The position numbers and the translations under genes are program-made. Of a stretch of DNA of 64,000 nt, positions 12,630-24,086 are shown in pieces. Position 1 is the stretch's first letter; each line of letters opens with the position of its first letter. The notes beneath the pieces were generated by a model that was not told the DNA's origin, did not search any database, and was given only the letters and a program-made list of their open reading frames with translations. Source of the stretch: Cryptomeria japonica (taxonomy: Eukaryota; Streptophyta; Pinopsida; Cupressales; Cupressaceae). The stretch is from contig NC_081410.1 of the NCBI RefSeq assembly GCF_030272615.1, forward strand, positions 113,523,933 through 113,587,932, written 5' to 3'.

Positions 12630-12885
12630 TGTTGGGATGTGAAGCCCAACGGTCACATGACCATTCGACTTCCCCAAACTATTCATTTCACATCTGAATG
12701 TGATTGTATAAATGACTGAGTGCAGTCATGTATGTATTGGTATTGAGAGTTATTTAATAGAAGTTATTCCCTGATTTGAGTGTGGATGTAAGCATATTTG
12801 CCAAACCATGATAAATCGTGTGTTGTCTCTTCTTATTGCTTTTCTGTTTCTGTTATTGTTTTCTCTGCTCTTTTTAATTTTTACA
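12630..12885 (+). repeat. 5' LTR of the short LTR element
   Basis: The termini are TGTTGG...TTTACA. The LTR contains a TATTTAATAG-like AT box and the shared string CCAAACCATGATAAATCGTG. It is the same length as the 3' LTR. Confidence 0.9.
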
Positions 12886-12887
12886 AT

Positions 12888-12900
12888 TGGTATCACAGTC
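12888..12900 (+). other. Primer binding site, initiator tRNA-Met type
   Basis: TGGTATCACAGTC begins two bases after the LTR end. It differs at two or three positions from the usual plant site TGGTATCAGAGC, so it is recognisable but decayed. Confidence 0.75.
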
Positions 12901-12918
12901 ATGTTGGCTTGAGCGGAG

Positions 12919-14091
12919 ATGGAGGAAGAAGGAGAAGGTAAAACTTATAACTTCTATGGCAGTTTTACATTCCATGTAAAACTATGCTTCAAACGCCGCA
13001 TACATTGGTGGGATGGCTAGAAGAAGGAAGGGGACTCAGTTGAAGAGGAGAATCCAACAAAGGAAAAGGATGTTGGGATTCTTATTTGCTCTCCCCTTGA
13101 GCCAGCCTTGGCACTTATTGGCCAAAGTGTTAATGGCTGAGAAGTTGTTGGGATTTGTGTGGTGAAGGTTGAACGCCATGATAGTCCCTGTATAGATGCT
13201 GGAATTTCTAAGCTGAAAGATGTTGAAAAAGTGGTTGTTGTTGAAGAGGATGAACTCAAGAGATTGTGGGAGGAAGAGTCTATGCCATTCGAGACCCAAG
13301 CTGAATCTGTTGTTGACTCCTAAGATGAGGAGGGTGTAGATTGGAGTGAGGTAGCAGGGCAAGGAGGCCTAGGAGAAATTTTGGCTTCAAAGAGCTCTAC
13401 GGATGGCATGGCCTTGGCGAAAATAAAGAGGCACTCCCATAATGATGACAACCTTTGTGCAGATAATTTCATAGAAGCCTATGAGCCTATGGATTTAGAT
13501 GACATAGTAAATGATAAAAGTCAGTTTTCTGGTTTGAAGCGAAAGTGACCATTGACAGGAGTAGAGGACAATGGGCATCGCTCCAAGTGGTTTCAGGCAT
13601 CACATGGAGTGAATGAAAATGTTATTTAATCTGTTAATGCTTATTCTAATGGAGGAGGAGATGTTTTATCTTGACCAGAATGCATTGACATTCACCAACC
13701 TGATTGGATGGATGTGGATGATAGTGCCAACGTCGATAATGAACACCCTGAGGGTGAGGGAACTTGAACTCGTGATAACAATCTGATGGAGCTATTTGAT
13801 GATGAAAATAATGCCATTGTTTTGTTCCTTGTAAGGTCTGAGTTTTATGTTTGGATATTAGAATCCAGTAATTGTGAATTGGTAGATATTCTATTACGGG
13901 GGAGTTCAGGTGATGGTGATGAAGAAATGTATTTTAAACTGGGACAAAGTGGTGTTTCGGTTTTTGGCATAATGGGTGAGTTTGTGCCTGATAGAGTTTT
14001 TAACTCTACTTTGATTTGGAAAAGGTTGATTCGAAGCATATGTGAACAAGAGTTCACGAAGCTAAAATCTAGCAGACTTGTTTTAATGTGA
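12919..14091 (+). pseudogene. Unrecognised ORF carried by the short LTR element
   Basis: A single reading frame of about 391 codons runs from an ATG at 12919 to a stop at 14089-14091 and is interrupted by seven in-frame stops. Four are TGA, two TAA and one TAG, most readable as C-to-T changes of CGA or CAA codons. The absence of frameshifts over 1.17 kb shows this was once a real protein. The sequence is acidic (EEEGEG near the start, WEEESMPFETQ, MDVDDSANVDN) with a mixed hydrophobic C-terminal part (FYVWILESS, GEFVPDRVFNS). It has no zinc knuckle, DSG or YVDD motif. I do not recognise the family. It may be a transduced host gene or an element-specific gene. Confidence 0.6.
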
Positions 14092-14156
14092 ATTTCAAAA
14101 ATGGAAGCAGGGATGCTAGTGCATTGGCTGTGCAAGTTGGCCTTCATGGGGGAGAT

Positions 14157-14412
14157 TGTTGGGATGTGAAGCCCAACAGTCACATGACCATTCGACTTCC
14201 CCAAACTATTCATTTCACATCTAAATGTGATTGTATAAATGACTGAGTGCAGTCATGTATGTATTGGTATTGAGAGTTGATTAATAGAAGTTATTCCCTA
14301 CTTTGAGTGTGGATGTAGGCATATTTGCCAAACCACGATAAATCGTGTGTTGTCTCTTCTTATTGCTTTTCTATTTTTGTTATTGTTTTCTCTTCTCTTT
14401 CTAATCTTTACA
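14157..14412 (+). repeat. 3' LTR of the short LTR element
   Basis: It is preceded by the polypurine tract at about 14148-14156 and ends in TTTACA directly before the CAAAT duplication. It matches the 5' LTR over its full length. Confidence 0.9.
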
Positions 14413-14479
14413 CAAATTTTGAGATATCATGATGATTATCTGATTGGAGTGTTCTTGAAAGGACTAAGGCTTGGGTCTC

Positions 14480-14660
14480 CAATCTGGCTGATAGAAACAA
14501 AGTGCATGTGCCTGCCTTCTAAAGTTGGAGGAGGCCACCAAACCTACAGAGAAAATGAAACTCCACCCACTCAAACAGATTCTGACATCTTCTATTTGTC
14601 TCAGATTAATGAAATGATAAATGCTCACAAAGTTTATAAATTTATTTTTGAGTATCAGAT
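14480..14660 (+). pseudogene. Exon-like repeat fragment, inverted paralogue of 12.0-12.2 kb
   Basis: The plus strand encodes VGGGHQTYREN and TPPTQTDSD followed by NEMINAHK, matching the minus-strand frame at 12128-12040. The surrounding bases also match (ACAAAGTGCATGTGC). Product unknown. The pair flanks the short LTR element in opposite orientation. Confidence 0.4.
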
Positions 14661-15105
14661 ATAACTGTTGCTTTGTATTTTAAGTATGATTTTAACAATG
14701 AGTTAGTTTAGACAAATTGAGACTGACTATAGTATAGTATTTATTATTTATAACATGTAAATTATCATAGAAACAAAAATAAATGTTTGTTTGATATCTT
14801 ATTACTTGTTTGGTATGGAAATATAAAGTATTATTGTCTCTAAAAGTAGTTTTATCAATTTTAATTTTTTTTCTTCTCAATATTTTTTATATGCATCAAA
14901 TACCTCTAAACTTTAACTTATTTAATAAAACTGATTTACCATTTATTTCTTTTAATACCAAGAACATGATGTTCATAAATTTATTTCTTTTCAATAATTA
15001 TTCTACCCATGAATGCAGAATACAATGAAGATTGTTGTAAGTCAATTAATTCAGAATTAACATGTTACATAGCTGCAACGATTTTTCTGCAAGGTTTGCA
15101 ATGAT

Positions 15106-15520
15106 TGTTGGAATGTGAAGTCCAAATTGGGTTCTTAGTTTGTACTGGTTGAGTCATCTTGGACTATAAGCATCTTGGCAGAGGCGCAAAATTTTTTGAG
15201 ACTTTTATAGGAAACTTTTTATAAATAGTAATTTCAACATGTGTTTTACATGTAGTTTTGTGAGTCATACTTACTATATTTAGTAAGTTGTCTTCAAGTA
15301 GGATTATGCAACTTGGTTGTTTTATGCAACTTACTATAAGTTGTCTTCAAGTAGGATTCTACAACTTGGTTGTTTTATGCAACTCTAAGTCATTTTTGAA
15401 GTACAGTTTTAAAGATTGTTGTAACTCTTAATTCTTGAAAATCAATACAAAAGATAATTTGCTCATGGTTTTTTTATTGGTACTTGTTATTAGTACTTGC
15501 TGTGAGGCAATACTATTGTA
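15106..15520 (+). mobile_element. Probable solo LTR
   Basis: The segment starts TGTTGGAATGTGAAGTCC and contains a TATA box (TATAAATAG at 15230-15238) and an internal 53-bp tandem duplication. It is flanked by ATGAT on both sides (15101-15105 and 15521-15525). The 3' terminus reads TA where CA is expected, which a single C-to-T change would explain. No internal retroelement sequence is adjacent, so LTR-LTR recombination is the simplest reading. The 3' boundary rests mainly on the 5-bp duplication. Confidence 0.55.
15284..15389. repeat. 53-bp tandem duplication inside the solo LTR
   Basis: TAAGTTGTCTTCAAGTAGG...CAACTTGGTTGTTTTATGCAAC occurs twice in tandem with a period of 53 bases and very few differences. 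Confidence 0.9.
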
Positions 15521-15525
15521 ATGAT

Positions 15526-18523
15526 TTTTTTGTAAGACTTAAATAGTTATTAAAAAAACTGATTTTAACCAATTATAATCAACTATTATTCTGTTTTTAA
15601 AATATATTTTGTTCTCATAAAATATAGATGCATATTTTTTAACTTTATAAATTCTAAAATATATTTTTCTCCACACTGATTGGCCAAATGCAATTGAGTT
15701 GTTATACACAAAATAATCAAAAGACAAACTGTTTAACTAACGATATTTTTAGTATTTTTACATTTGCACTTAAGTTTCATATGTTTTAATAAATAATATA
15801 CTTTTTATTTAAAATATATATTTAATAAAAATAATTTTAAGTCAATTAACTTTAAAAAAAAATAAAAATGAAGTTCTTTCATTTAATTTCTTTTAAAAAA
15901 AATATCATATTTTTAAGAAAAATATTTTTAATTTTTTTTCATTATAACATAATTTAAAAAAATAATATTATGATAATTATTATATATTTTAATATTTATT
16001 CAATGAATGATTAGTAATCAAATGTTGTAAGGCTTTCTTTATCATTCTAGATTTTCCCCTTTTATCTTATTATTAATATATAACATTATTTATATTCATC
16101 TCTTCATCACATTAAAAAATAAAGAAAAATAATAATTAAATTATTAAAATTCAAAAGATTTTTTCTACTTTAAAATTATTATTAAAAATGTCTTCATATA
16201 TATTTTTCTTTAAAATAAATAATAAAAGATGTTAAACTATAAAAAAATATTAATGAGAGTTATAACTCCATTCTAATGAAATTTGTCTTTGATCTTTAAT
16301 TTATTATTTAAGTACATTTTTAAAGATATTTTTCATTTTATTATATTATCTAGTGTCATTTTAGAAAATCTGATATTTACATGTTATATTTAATAATATT
16401 ATAAAATTAAAAAAGGATTATTAAATTTATTTTTTTTTTTTGAAAATTTAAATGGTTTATTATATTATTTTATTACAAGCCTTGTTTTCAAATTTGAAAT
16501 ACAATTCTTAATCTAATGTACTTATTAAATAATAATTGAATTAGGATCATGGATCTAATGTAAATATTAAAAAATATATACCATTATTAAATAAAATTAA
16601 GCATTCTAAAATAAAATTTAGTTCAAGGTTAGGTTAGGATTAGGGTTAGAGTTAATAATAGGGTTCAATTAGGATTGGAGTTGGTGTTCTTAAGATTTAA
16701 ATTGGGGTTATAGGGTGAGGGTTTAATTAGTATTAAGTTTATGGTTAATATTATGATTAAAGTTAATATGGCTAAGATATAATTACATATTTTCTTGATC
16801 AATAAAACCTTCACATACCATAATTAAAATATAGTTAATAGTTATTAATATGTTATTCGTAAAATATTTTATAATTATACATTTAAGACAACACAATTGT
16901 CATAAAGATAAACAATATAAAATAAATTAAATTAAATCAAACAATATATTAGTGACAATTAATAAATTACTATTTCAACTACAAATTAACAAGGCAAATA
17001 CTAGCCACTATATGGCACTTGTTTTTATCGCAATGATTTATGAGAGTAGATACAATTACAAATGCCTAATATGAAAATTAGAGTACACTAATATAATATG
17101 TATTTAAAAATAAATAAAAAATTAAATGAATAAGTTATAGTTAGTTTTCTGAATTAAAAAATAATAATAGTACATAGTTTAGAAAAAATATTGTTGGTTT
17201 AAAGGTATGTTTTTTAGGTCTAGAATAACACTAAGCAATTAAAACAATTTCAATAGAAAAATACAAAAACATATATTTATATATAAAGAAAGAGGGGAAT
17301 AAAAAAGAATATCATTGCTTATTGATTTTATTTAAAATGTAAATTCCCCTCTGAAATTTATCCATATCACTAGCTGTAACATAAATTTATATATCTTAGC
17401 CTCTACATTCACATACTAGGTCTAGCTTGCTTAATAGAACACAAACTTATTATTATCTTATCATTTTGAAAATTAGAATCCCACTTTTTCTTTCTTCTAT
17501 AATTATTATCTTTTTTATTATTTTATTTTTAAATTATAAAGATTAAATATTTTACATTAGTGAATAAAAATACAAGGAGAATCATATAGGAGATTTGCGT
17601 CTAGATTTTGGAAAGTTTAAAAACATTAGAAACACTATGTAAGGTAATTTCCCAATGCCTAAATATCATTGAAGATTTCAAAGAAGCGGCCTTGTCTCTT
17701 CCCCTTGGCTATTATTCTTCTTGAACTACTTCATGGGTTTGAAAAGGAGTGTATAAGCCTCATTATACAACCAACACTAAGTCTATATCCTCTACCAAGT
17801 GATTTCATAATAGTCTTACAAATTTTACCTAAGTGGGATGTTATTTAAACATTTTAAATCAAAATTTCACATTCTATTATTTATAAAAAGTAAAATAATT
17901 TGAACTTGAAGATGACATGAATTAGTGATTTTTATATTTTGTATACATAAATTTTTTTTTAAAAATTAAATCATTTATCAAATATTTATTTATAAATCCT
18001 ATATCAAAAAAAAATTTAATGAATGATATTATTTCATAATACATTTTTTTTTTTTAAAACAAGATAAATTCATGATCTCAAACTATCAATTTTAACACTA
18101 ATAACTAGTGCATACATATTTTTCCATCTTTTTTGTTGCATATTTTTATTCATTATTCATCCAAATTATTATAATTGAGATTAATATTATTTTATATCGA
18201 TAGATTTGTATAGATTTAAATTATTATTAGTTTTAAATAAGAACATCAATACAAAGTGTCTACGTATGTCTATTGAATAGATAACTTAATCTTTAATAAA
18301 AACCTATAAAATATAAAAATATAATAAATTAATAAAATATATTACAAATTATATTTTTAAAGAGATTACTTTGAACGCTATGATCCTCAAATTCTCATGT
18401 CACCGTGATGATTCTATTTGGTGGCCCAAAACTCACTTCAAATAAAAAATTCTCCTAAAAACTAGGTGAACAAAAGGAAGATGACATCGTAAATACCTTC
18501 AAATGAAGGCCTCGCCATATAAA
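15526..18523. other. AT-rich spacer, no gene seen
   Basis: This is very AT-rich (especially 15750-16600 and 17860-18360) with no recognisable coding sequence. A G-rich stretch at 16628-16760 holds loose TTAGGG-like words (AGGATTAGGGTTAGAG). They are not regular enough to call interstitial telomere repeat. Confidence 0.45.
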
Positions 18524-18745
18524 TGTTTTTTTTTTTTTAGTTTTTATTATTTTTTGGATAAAAGGTAGTAAGCCTGAAATATATTAATATAAAAAGGTAT
18601 ACATAGTGGACGACGAGCAAGTTTGAGTACAAAAAATAGGGCACCATAACCAAAATTTGCCCTTGGGTAATTATGAACAGAGACATAATAAAACTAACAA
18701 GCAGTGAAACCATAGCCAAGAGATGAAATATATTAATATTTTTTT
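18524..18745 (-). mobile_element. Possible short LINE 3' fragment
   Basis: Read on the minus strand, the segment ends with ATATTAATATATTTCAGGCTT, a short ACCTTTTATCC word and a long A tract (plus-strand T run at 18524-18537). That layout resembles the 3' end of plant L1-type LINEs. The palindromic words CCTTCAAATGAAGG (18497) and CCTTCATTTGAAGG (18767) flank it. Only about 220 bases are present. The call rests on tail character alone. Confidence 0.3.
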
Positions 18746-18799
18746 ATTTTTAACATTTATAAAATACCTTCATTTGAAGGCTACTTGCATGTGCCAAAC

Positions 18800-19438
18800 A
18801 CTTACTCTCAAATTAAGAGATTTCTTTCAAAGGTGTTCAACAATTATTTCCTTCTAAAATTCATTTTTGTGTCTCATATTATAAATGGAACACATTATTG
18901 TATGGTCATTCTAGGTCCTGACACATATATTAACAATTTTCAGTAGTGCCTCTTATTATCACATTCTTGCTACCTTGTGAGCGAGCCTAATCATAGAACT
19001 AAGAACATAATTGACCCATCTATATTTATCTTGTGTTGATCTTAGTTGTCTATTGTGACTTATTGATTACCGACCTTTACAATTGAATTTGTTTAACTAC
19101 ATCATATAGTGTAAGCATTAAATATGTTTAATGATTGCTTTCACTATTAGCAAACTAGACAAGATTTTTGACATTCCCAAGCTAACTCAAATCGGTCTGA
19201 CATGATTAATGCATGAAGTCTCTTCTTGTGTGGTCCTAGAGATCCATGTTTAGATCCTCATTTTAGCTCTTTAATAAGGAATATGTGACTTTCTTTGGAA
19301 TAATACAATAAGTTATGCATTGTAGGAATTTTATCTAAAGATTCTTGGCATACTTATAGGCATATAGATCTAAATTTTTGTGCATATATCTAATTACAAA
19401 TAAAGATGTATTTGGATGTTTGGACTTATAATATGCAT
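18800..19438. other. Spacer before Copia-1, nothing recognised
   Basis: No ORF or repeat boundary can be supported. The left boundary of Copia-1 is at the TGTAGTTTGAT start. Confidence 0.45.
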
Positions 19439-20338
19439 TGTAGTTTGATGTTGACAGTTCTCATTAATGGGTGGCATTGATGTCAACATATTGTTTTGGG
19501 GTTGGTTCTTATGTTGGTGATCCAAAAGATGTGTTTCCAGAATTATTTGTGCTCCAAAAGATGTGTTCCAGTTGATATTCTATTTGTTCGTGTTGGTGGT
19601 GATCTGGATTTATCTTTTCATGAGATATGGTATTGATCGATCGTATTATTTAGTATCTTGGTTCCATTCTTAGTTTTTTTAAGTTGGGTTGTGCTATTTT
19701 GGGTCTAGTTCGATCCAGAATTGGAGGATGTGTAACGATATTTGTGTAGCATATGAGTCATGATTTGGGTCCAGTATTTGTGATGGATGTAACATGTTGA
19801 TTTGTCCGATGTAGTGTGTTGTGTTCTGGTCTACTTCTCATTCCTTTCCACCATCAGAATGTTTAGTGTTGACCTATTTTAAATCTTTTTCTTGGCCAAC
19901 TTAGAAGATTATGTTTCTTGGAGACAATATAGATAAGAGGATAAATTGAATGTTGAATATATGGAAGATGTGAGAGACTGAAAAAAAGATAAATCTAATT
20001 GATGTCAATATGTGAAGTGTGTTGTTGCTGAGAGGCACTGAAAGTAGTTCTGGCATTGTAGATTGTGTCTTAGTGGCAGATTCTTTCTTTTTTCTTTCTT
20101 CTTCCTTTGGAAGTGAGCCTTTTCCTGGGCAATGAGCCATTTTTAAGTGAGCATTCTGCCAGTGAGCCACCGTTTGTAAAAATCGCCTTAACTGGTGTGT
20201 GATCCGTTTTATATATGTGCTTTCATGTTTTATCTGCATTAATTAATTTTGTTGGTTATTCTGGATCTGTGAAAGCATTGAAGAAAATTTTTATTGTCAA
20301 CTGCTTAGCCCCCCTCTTAGTTGCCCAGATATTTAACA
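19439..20338 (+). repeat. 5' LTR of Copia-1
   Basis: It starts TGTAGTTTGATG and ends ATTTAACA. It shares CATTGATGTCAACATATTG, GTGTAACGA/TGTAATGA and TGGATGTAACATGTT with the 3' LTR. Confidence 0.85.
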
Positions 20339-20340
20339 AT

Positions 20341-20353
20341 TGGTATAAGAGTT
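20341..20353 (+). other. Degenerate primer binding site of Copia-1
   Basis: TGGTATAAGAGTT lies two bases after the LTR and differs slightly from TGGTATCAGAGC, matching initiator tRNA-Met. Confidence 0.7.
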
Positions 20354-20401
20354 TTGGTTCCTAATAAAAGAGCTTAATCGCTTGAGGTAGATCCTAATCC
20401 A

Positions 20402-21300
20402 ATGGCACGTAGACTAATTATTCCTATCTTTGAAGGACCTGACTATAGCTTCTAGAAAGTGAAGATGAGAAGTTACCTAATCTCTTTGGGCTACAACACT
20501 TGGACAGCTATGGAAACTAAGTATGTACTGTTGACAAATGGTGTTACCACCCTTGATGAGATTCAAGCCTATGAAGAGAATTAAAAGGCGAGGTATGCTA
20601 TCTTTAGTGTTTTATCAAAGACTGAATTAACAAAGGTTATTTCATTGAATACTGCTTATGAGGTTTGGGAAAAGTTGAGGGATATCCATGAAGGAAATGA
20701 CCAAGTTAGATTATCAAAGAAGCTAACAACTAAAAGCAGATATGAGAACTTAAAAATGGAAGAAGGAGAAGATATAACATGATATTTTCAAAAGTTTGAT
20801 AGTGCAGTAAATGAAATCAAAGAACTTGGTGACACCTTGATAGATGAAGACATAATTGATAAAATTTTGATGTCTCTATAGGAAAGATACAGTGACAAGA
20901 TCTTTGCTATTGAAGAAACTTATGATCTGAAGAAGTTTACCAGGGATCAACTATATTTGCACCTTGTCTACATTTGAGATAAGGAAGTTTGGAAAAGACA
21001 AACCTAAATCCGAGACTGCCTTTAAAGCCTCTAAGGAAGATCTGAAAGGTGAATGCTCAAATGAGATGGAAGCAAACTTTGTAAGAAAACTGAAGAAAGG
21101 CACTGACAAATACAAAGGTATGTTACCTCTTAAATTCTTTAGATGTGGAAAGATTGGTCATATAGCCACTAGATGTCCAGAAAAGGATCAAGACAAAAGT
21201 TTAGAGAAGGTAAAGGGAAGTTTTATAAGAGAGTCTAATATGTTAAAGATGATGGTGGTATTTCAGATGATGAATCAGACTATGAAGATGGTGACTGCTT
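20402..21300 (+). pseudogene. Copia-1 gag
   Basis: The ATG at 20402 opens a gag-like frame (IPIFEGPDY, then KMRSYLISLGY) ending in a nucleocapsid zinc knuckle near 21139 (FFRCGKIGHIATRCPEK). The first knuckle Cys reads Phe. In-frame stops include TAG where Trp is expected after GPDYSF, and others at about 20581 and 20779. A frameshift precedes the zinc-knuckle frame (20964-21311). The protein would package element RNA. It is not functional here. Confidence 0.8.
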
Positions 21301-21304
21301 ATTT

Positions 21305-22660
21305 TTGGTAGAAAAGGATGTACCTAAGATTGATGTTCCTAAGACTATTGCTACAACCTTACATGCTAGGAGAGATAGGAATGAATGGCTAATTGATAGT
21401 GGATGCTCAAATCATATGACTAGTGATAAAAATTTGTTTAACTTGAAAAGTGTGAGGGAGATTATGTTAGATTCGAAGATGATCAGACAACACAAATTGT
21501 GGGAATTGGTTCTATTTATTTTGATGAAAAATATAATACTAACAATGTTTACTATGTGAAGGGTTTGCATCATAATAGATTGAGTGTTGGGAAAATGTAC
21601 GAAAATGGTTACAATGTTGTTTTTAAAGATGATGGTTGTGAGATCCGAAAGGGATCCATAATTGTTATTGCAGCAGGAAAAAGGACTAGTGGAAACATGT
21701 ATTTTCTAGAAGGAGCTACAAAAAATTGTTTATTATCTTAGATGAATGATAGATGGTTCTGGCATCAGAGGATGTGTCACATCAACTTTGATAATTTGGT
21801 AAAGATCAGTTCATCGAGTGCAGTGAAAGATTTGTTGAGGCTAACTAAACCAGATAACAATATTTGCAAAGAATTTCAAGTTGGAAAGTAAACAAAAAGG
21901 AACATATAGAGGAACGGAATAGTCATCCACCAGATTGTTGGACTTGGTGCACACAAACTTATGTGGTCTTACCCTATAACAAGGAGTATACAAGGTGAGA
22001 AGTATTTCATGTTGTTAGTTGATGATTATTCTAGAATGTCATGGGTTGCATTTTTAAGAGAGAATTCAGAAGCATTAGAAAAATTTAAGATATTCAAGGC
22101 TAGAGTTGAAAATGAAGTTGATAGAAAGATTGTGTTTGAATTCTAAGAAAAGAGAATTTATTTTTGATGAGTTTAACAATTTCTATGAGAAACATGGTGT
22201 TAGAAGGCAATTTTCTGCCCCTAGGATACCACAACATAATGGTGTAGTCCAAAGGATGAATCAAACTATACAAGAGGCAACCGGAATAATGATCAAAGGA
22301 GCAAAAATACCAGAAGTCTACCGAAGAGAAGCAATTCACACAGTAGTCTACATGCTTAACAAAATTCTATACCAAAAAAGACATGGAAAGACATCGTATG
22401 AACTATGACATGGTAGAACTCCAACAGTGAAATATTTCAATGTATTTGGAAGCAAGTGCTATATCCGGAGAGATGAAGATAATCATGGAAAATTTGACAA
22501 TAGAGTAGATGAAGGCATATTCCTAGGATATTCTACAAGGAGAAATGCATACCAATGTTACAAGAAAAGATTGAACAAGATTTTTGAAAGTGCAAATGTG
22601 AAGGTTGTTTGAGGCATTTCTAAAAACTTTGACAAATTGGTAGGTTATGAATTTGATGAA
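21305..22660 (+). pseudogene. Copia-1 protease and integrase
   Basis: The aspartic-protease motif LIDSGCSNHMTSD lies near 21391. The integrase HHCC region begins at about 21744 (WFWHQRMCHINFD, then ICKEFQVGK), and the second Cys of the CxxC pair reads Phe. The integrase core continues through YFMLLVDDYSRMSWVAFL, RQFSAPRIPQHNG and a C-terminal FLGYSTRRNAYQCY block near 22531. TAG stands for the expected Gln before MNDRW, TAA for Gln in VGKQTK, and TGA for Trp in YELWHG. Frameshifts lie near 21470 and 22100. Confidence 0.8.
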
Positions 22661-22769
22661 TCGGTTGACAGAAAAAGGGAAGAGAAACCTGAGCAGAAGA
22701 GAAATAAAAAGAAACTCAGGATGCTCTGGTATCTACATCTAAAACTCCAAGGTATGTATAGAAGAATCA

Positions 22770-23875
22770 GTCAATGGATAAGATTATTGGAGATAAGAAC
22801 AAAGGAATTATCACAAGAAGCAAAGCCACTCAAGAACAAGTTATGTTATGTTTACTATCCAAGACTAAACCAAAATCAGTAGAAGAAGCTTTCAATGATC
22901 AATATTGGATAAAGGCAATGAGAGAAGGACTAGATCAGAATGAGAAAAATCAAACATGCGAACTAGTTCACATACGAGTAGACATGAATGTAATTAGAAC
23001 AAAATGAGTATACCAAAACAAGTTGGATGGGGATGGAAAAGTTGTGAGAAATAAAGAAAGGTTTGTTTGCAAATCTTACACATAGGTTGAAGGCATTGAC
23101 TTTGAGGAGACATACACTCCTATTGTGCAAATGGAGGCTATTAGGATACTTTTGGCATTTGTAGTCTTTAAGGATTTCAAGGTTTATAAAAGTCAACATT
23201 TTTTAATGGAGAATTGAAAGAAGAATTTTACATTGAACAAATATAAGGATTTAAGTTTAAAGATAATATGAACATTGTTTGCAGATTGAAGAAGGCCCTA
23301 TATGGATTGAAACAAGCTCCTAGAGCTTGGTATGGAATGCTAGATAAGTATTTGATTGATCAATGTTTTCAAAAGGGATTTGCTGACAACAATATATATT
23401 TCAAAATTGACTTATGTAAAACCTTAATTATTGTAATTTATGTTGATGACATAATATTTGGAGGAAATGAAGGCATGAGCAAAAATTTTGCTAATGAGAT
23501 GCAAAAGGAATTTGAGATGTTCATGATCGGTGAGTTAAATTTATTTCCTGGTTTGCAAGTAAATCAGAATATCAAAGGAATTTTAATTTCTTAGTCTAAA
23601 CACATTAAGGAATTGTTGAAGAAGTTTGGGTTGGATAATTATGAACCGGTGTGTACACCTATGACCACTAGATACAAGATAACAAAAGAAGATAAATACA
23701 CTAAAACTGATGCAAGTTAGTAGAGATCAATGATTGGATGACTATTATATTTGACTACTACTAGATTGGATATCATGTATGCAGTTTGTCTGGTAGATAA
23801 ATTTCAGCAAGAGCCAAAAGAATCATATGTTGTGGTGGTAAAAAGAATTTTTAGATATTTAAAAGAAATTCATGA
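22770..23875 (+). pseudogene. Copia-1 reverse transcriptase
   Basis: The Copia RT region is readable from the QVMLCLLSKTKPKSVEEA segment through LKKALYGLKQAPRAWY (23284-23331) to the catalytic IYVDDIIFGGN motif near 23437. The catalytic Asp pair is intact. TAG replaces Gln in ILISQSK near 23592, and two stops precede RSMIG. Several frameshifts are present. Confidence 0.85.
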
Positions 23876-23896
23876 AGTTTCCATAGTCCATATTGA

Positions 23897-24086
23897 TATG
23901 TTTGTAGCTCTTTTGGATTTGACTATGTAGATTTTTACGTTGCCAACATTTCAAATCAAACACCATGATTTTGTCCTCTTGTTCTCTTACTTTCTCTTTT
24001 TGCCCTGATGATGGATCATGGTGTTTGATCTGAAATGTCATCAAAGTACAAATCTACACAGTCGAATCCAAAAGAATTACAAACAT
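23897..24086. mobile_element. Foldback (MITE-like) insertion in Copia-1 RNase H
   Basis: Two inverted arms of about 75 bases (23897-23971 and 24012-24086) enclose a 40-base loop. Both arms read ATATGTTTGTA, a CTTTTGGATT word, a GTAGATTT word and ATCAAACACCATGAT, with mismatches. The Copia reading frame is interrupted here and resumes with YFKGTKEFVLWYP. Related sequence (ATATTTAAAAGAA and ATATTTTAAAGGAA) lies on both sides and may be an imperfect duplication of roughly 9-14 bases. There is no coding capacity. Confidence 0.7.

Larger units (their letters stand above)
12630..14412 (+). mobile_element. Short non-autonomous LTR retrotransposon with one ORF
   Basis: Two 256-bp LTRs (12630-12885 and 14157-14412) start TGTTGGGATGTG and end TTTACA. 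A perfect 5-bp target duplication CAAAT lies at 12625-12629 and 14413-14417. A primer-site-like TGGTATCACAGTC follows the 5' LTR and a GGGGGAGA polypurine tract precedes the 3' LTR. The 1.27-kb interior has no gag, protease, integrase or RT motif and holds a single decayed frame. By hand count the LTRs differ at about 13 positions. Mobility must have depended on enzymes from another LTR element. Confidence 0.9.

Noticed and set aside
13845-14213. 122-codon minus-strand frame
   Set aside because: It overlaps the plus-strand ORF and the 3' LTR of the short LTR element. It is a shadow frame.
16620-16760. Interstitial telomere-like G-rich stretch
   Set aside because: TTAGGG-like words are irregular, and the plant heptamer TTTAGGG is not repeated in register.
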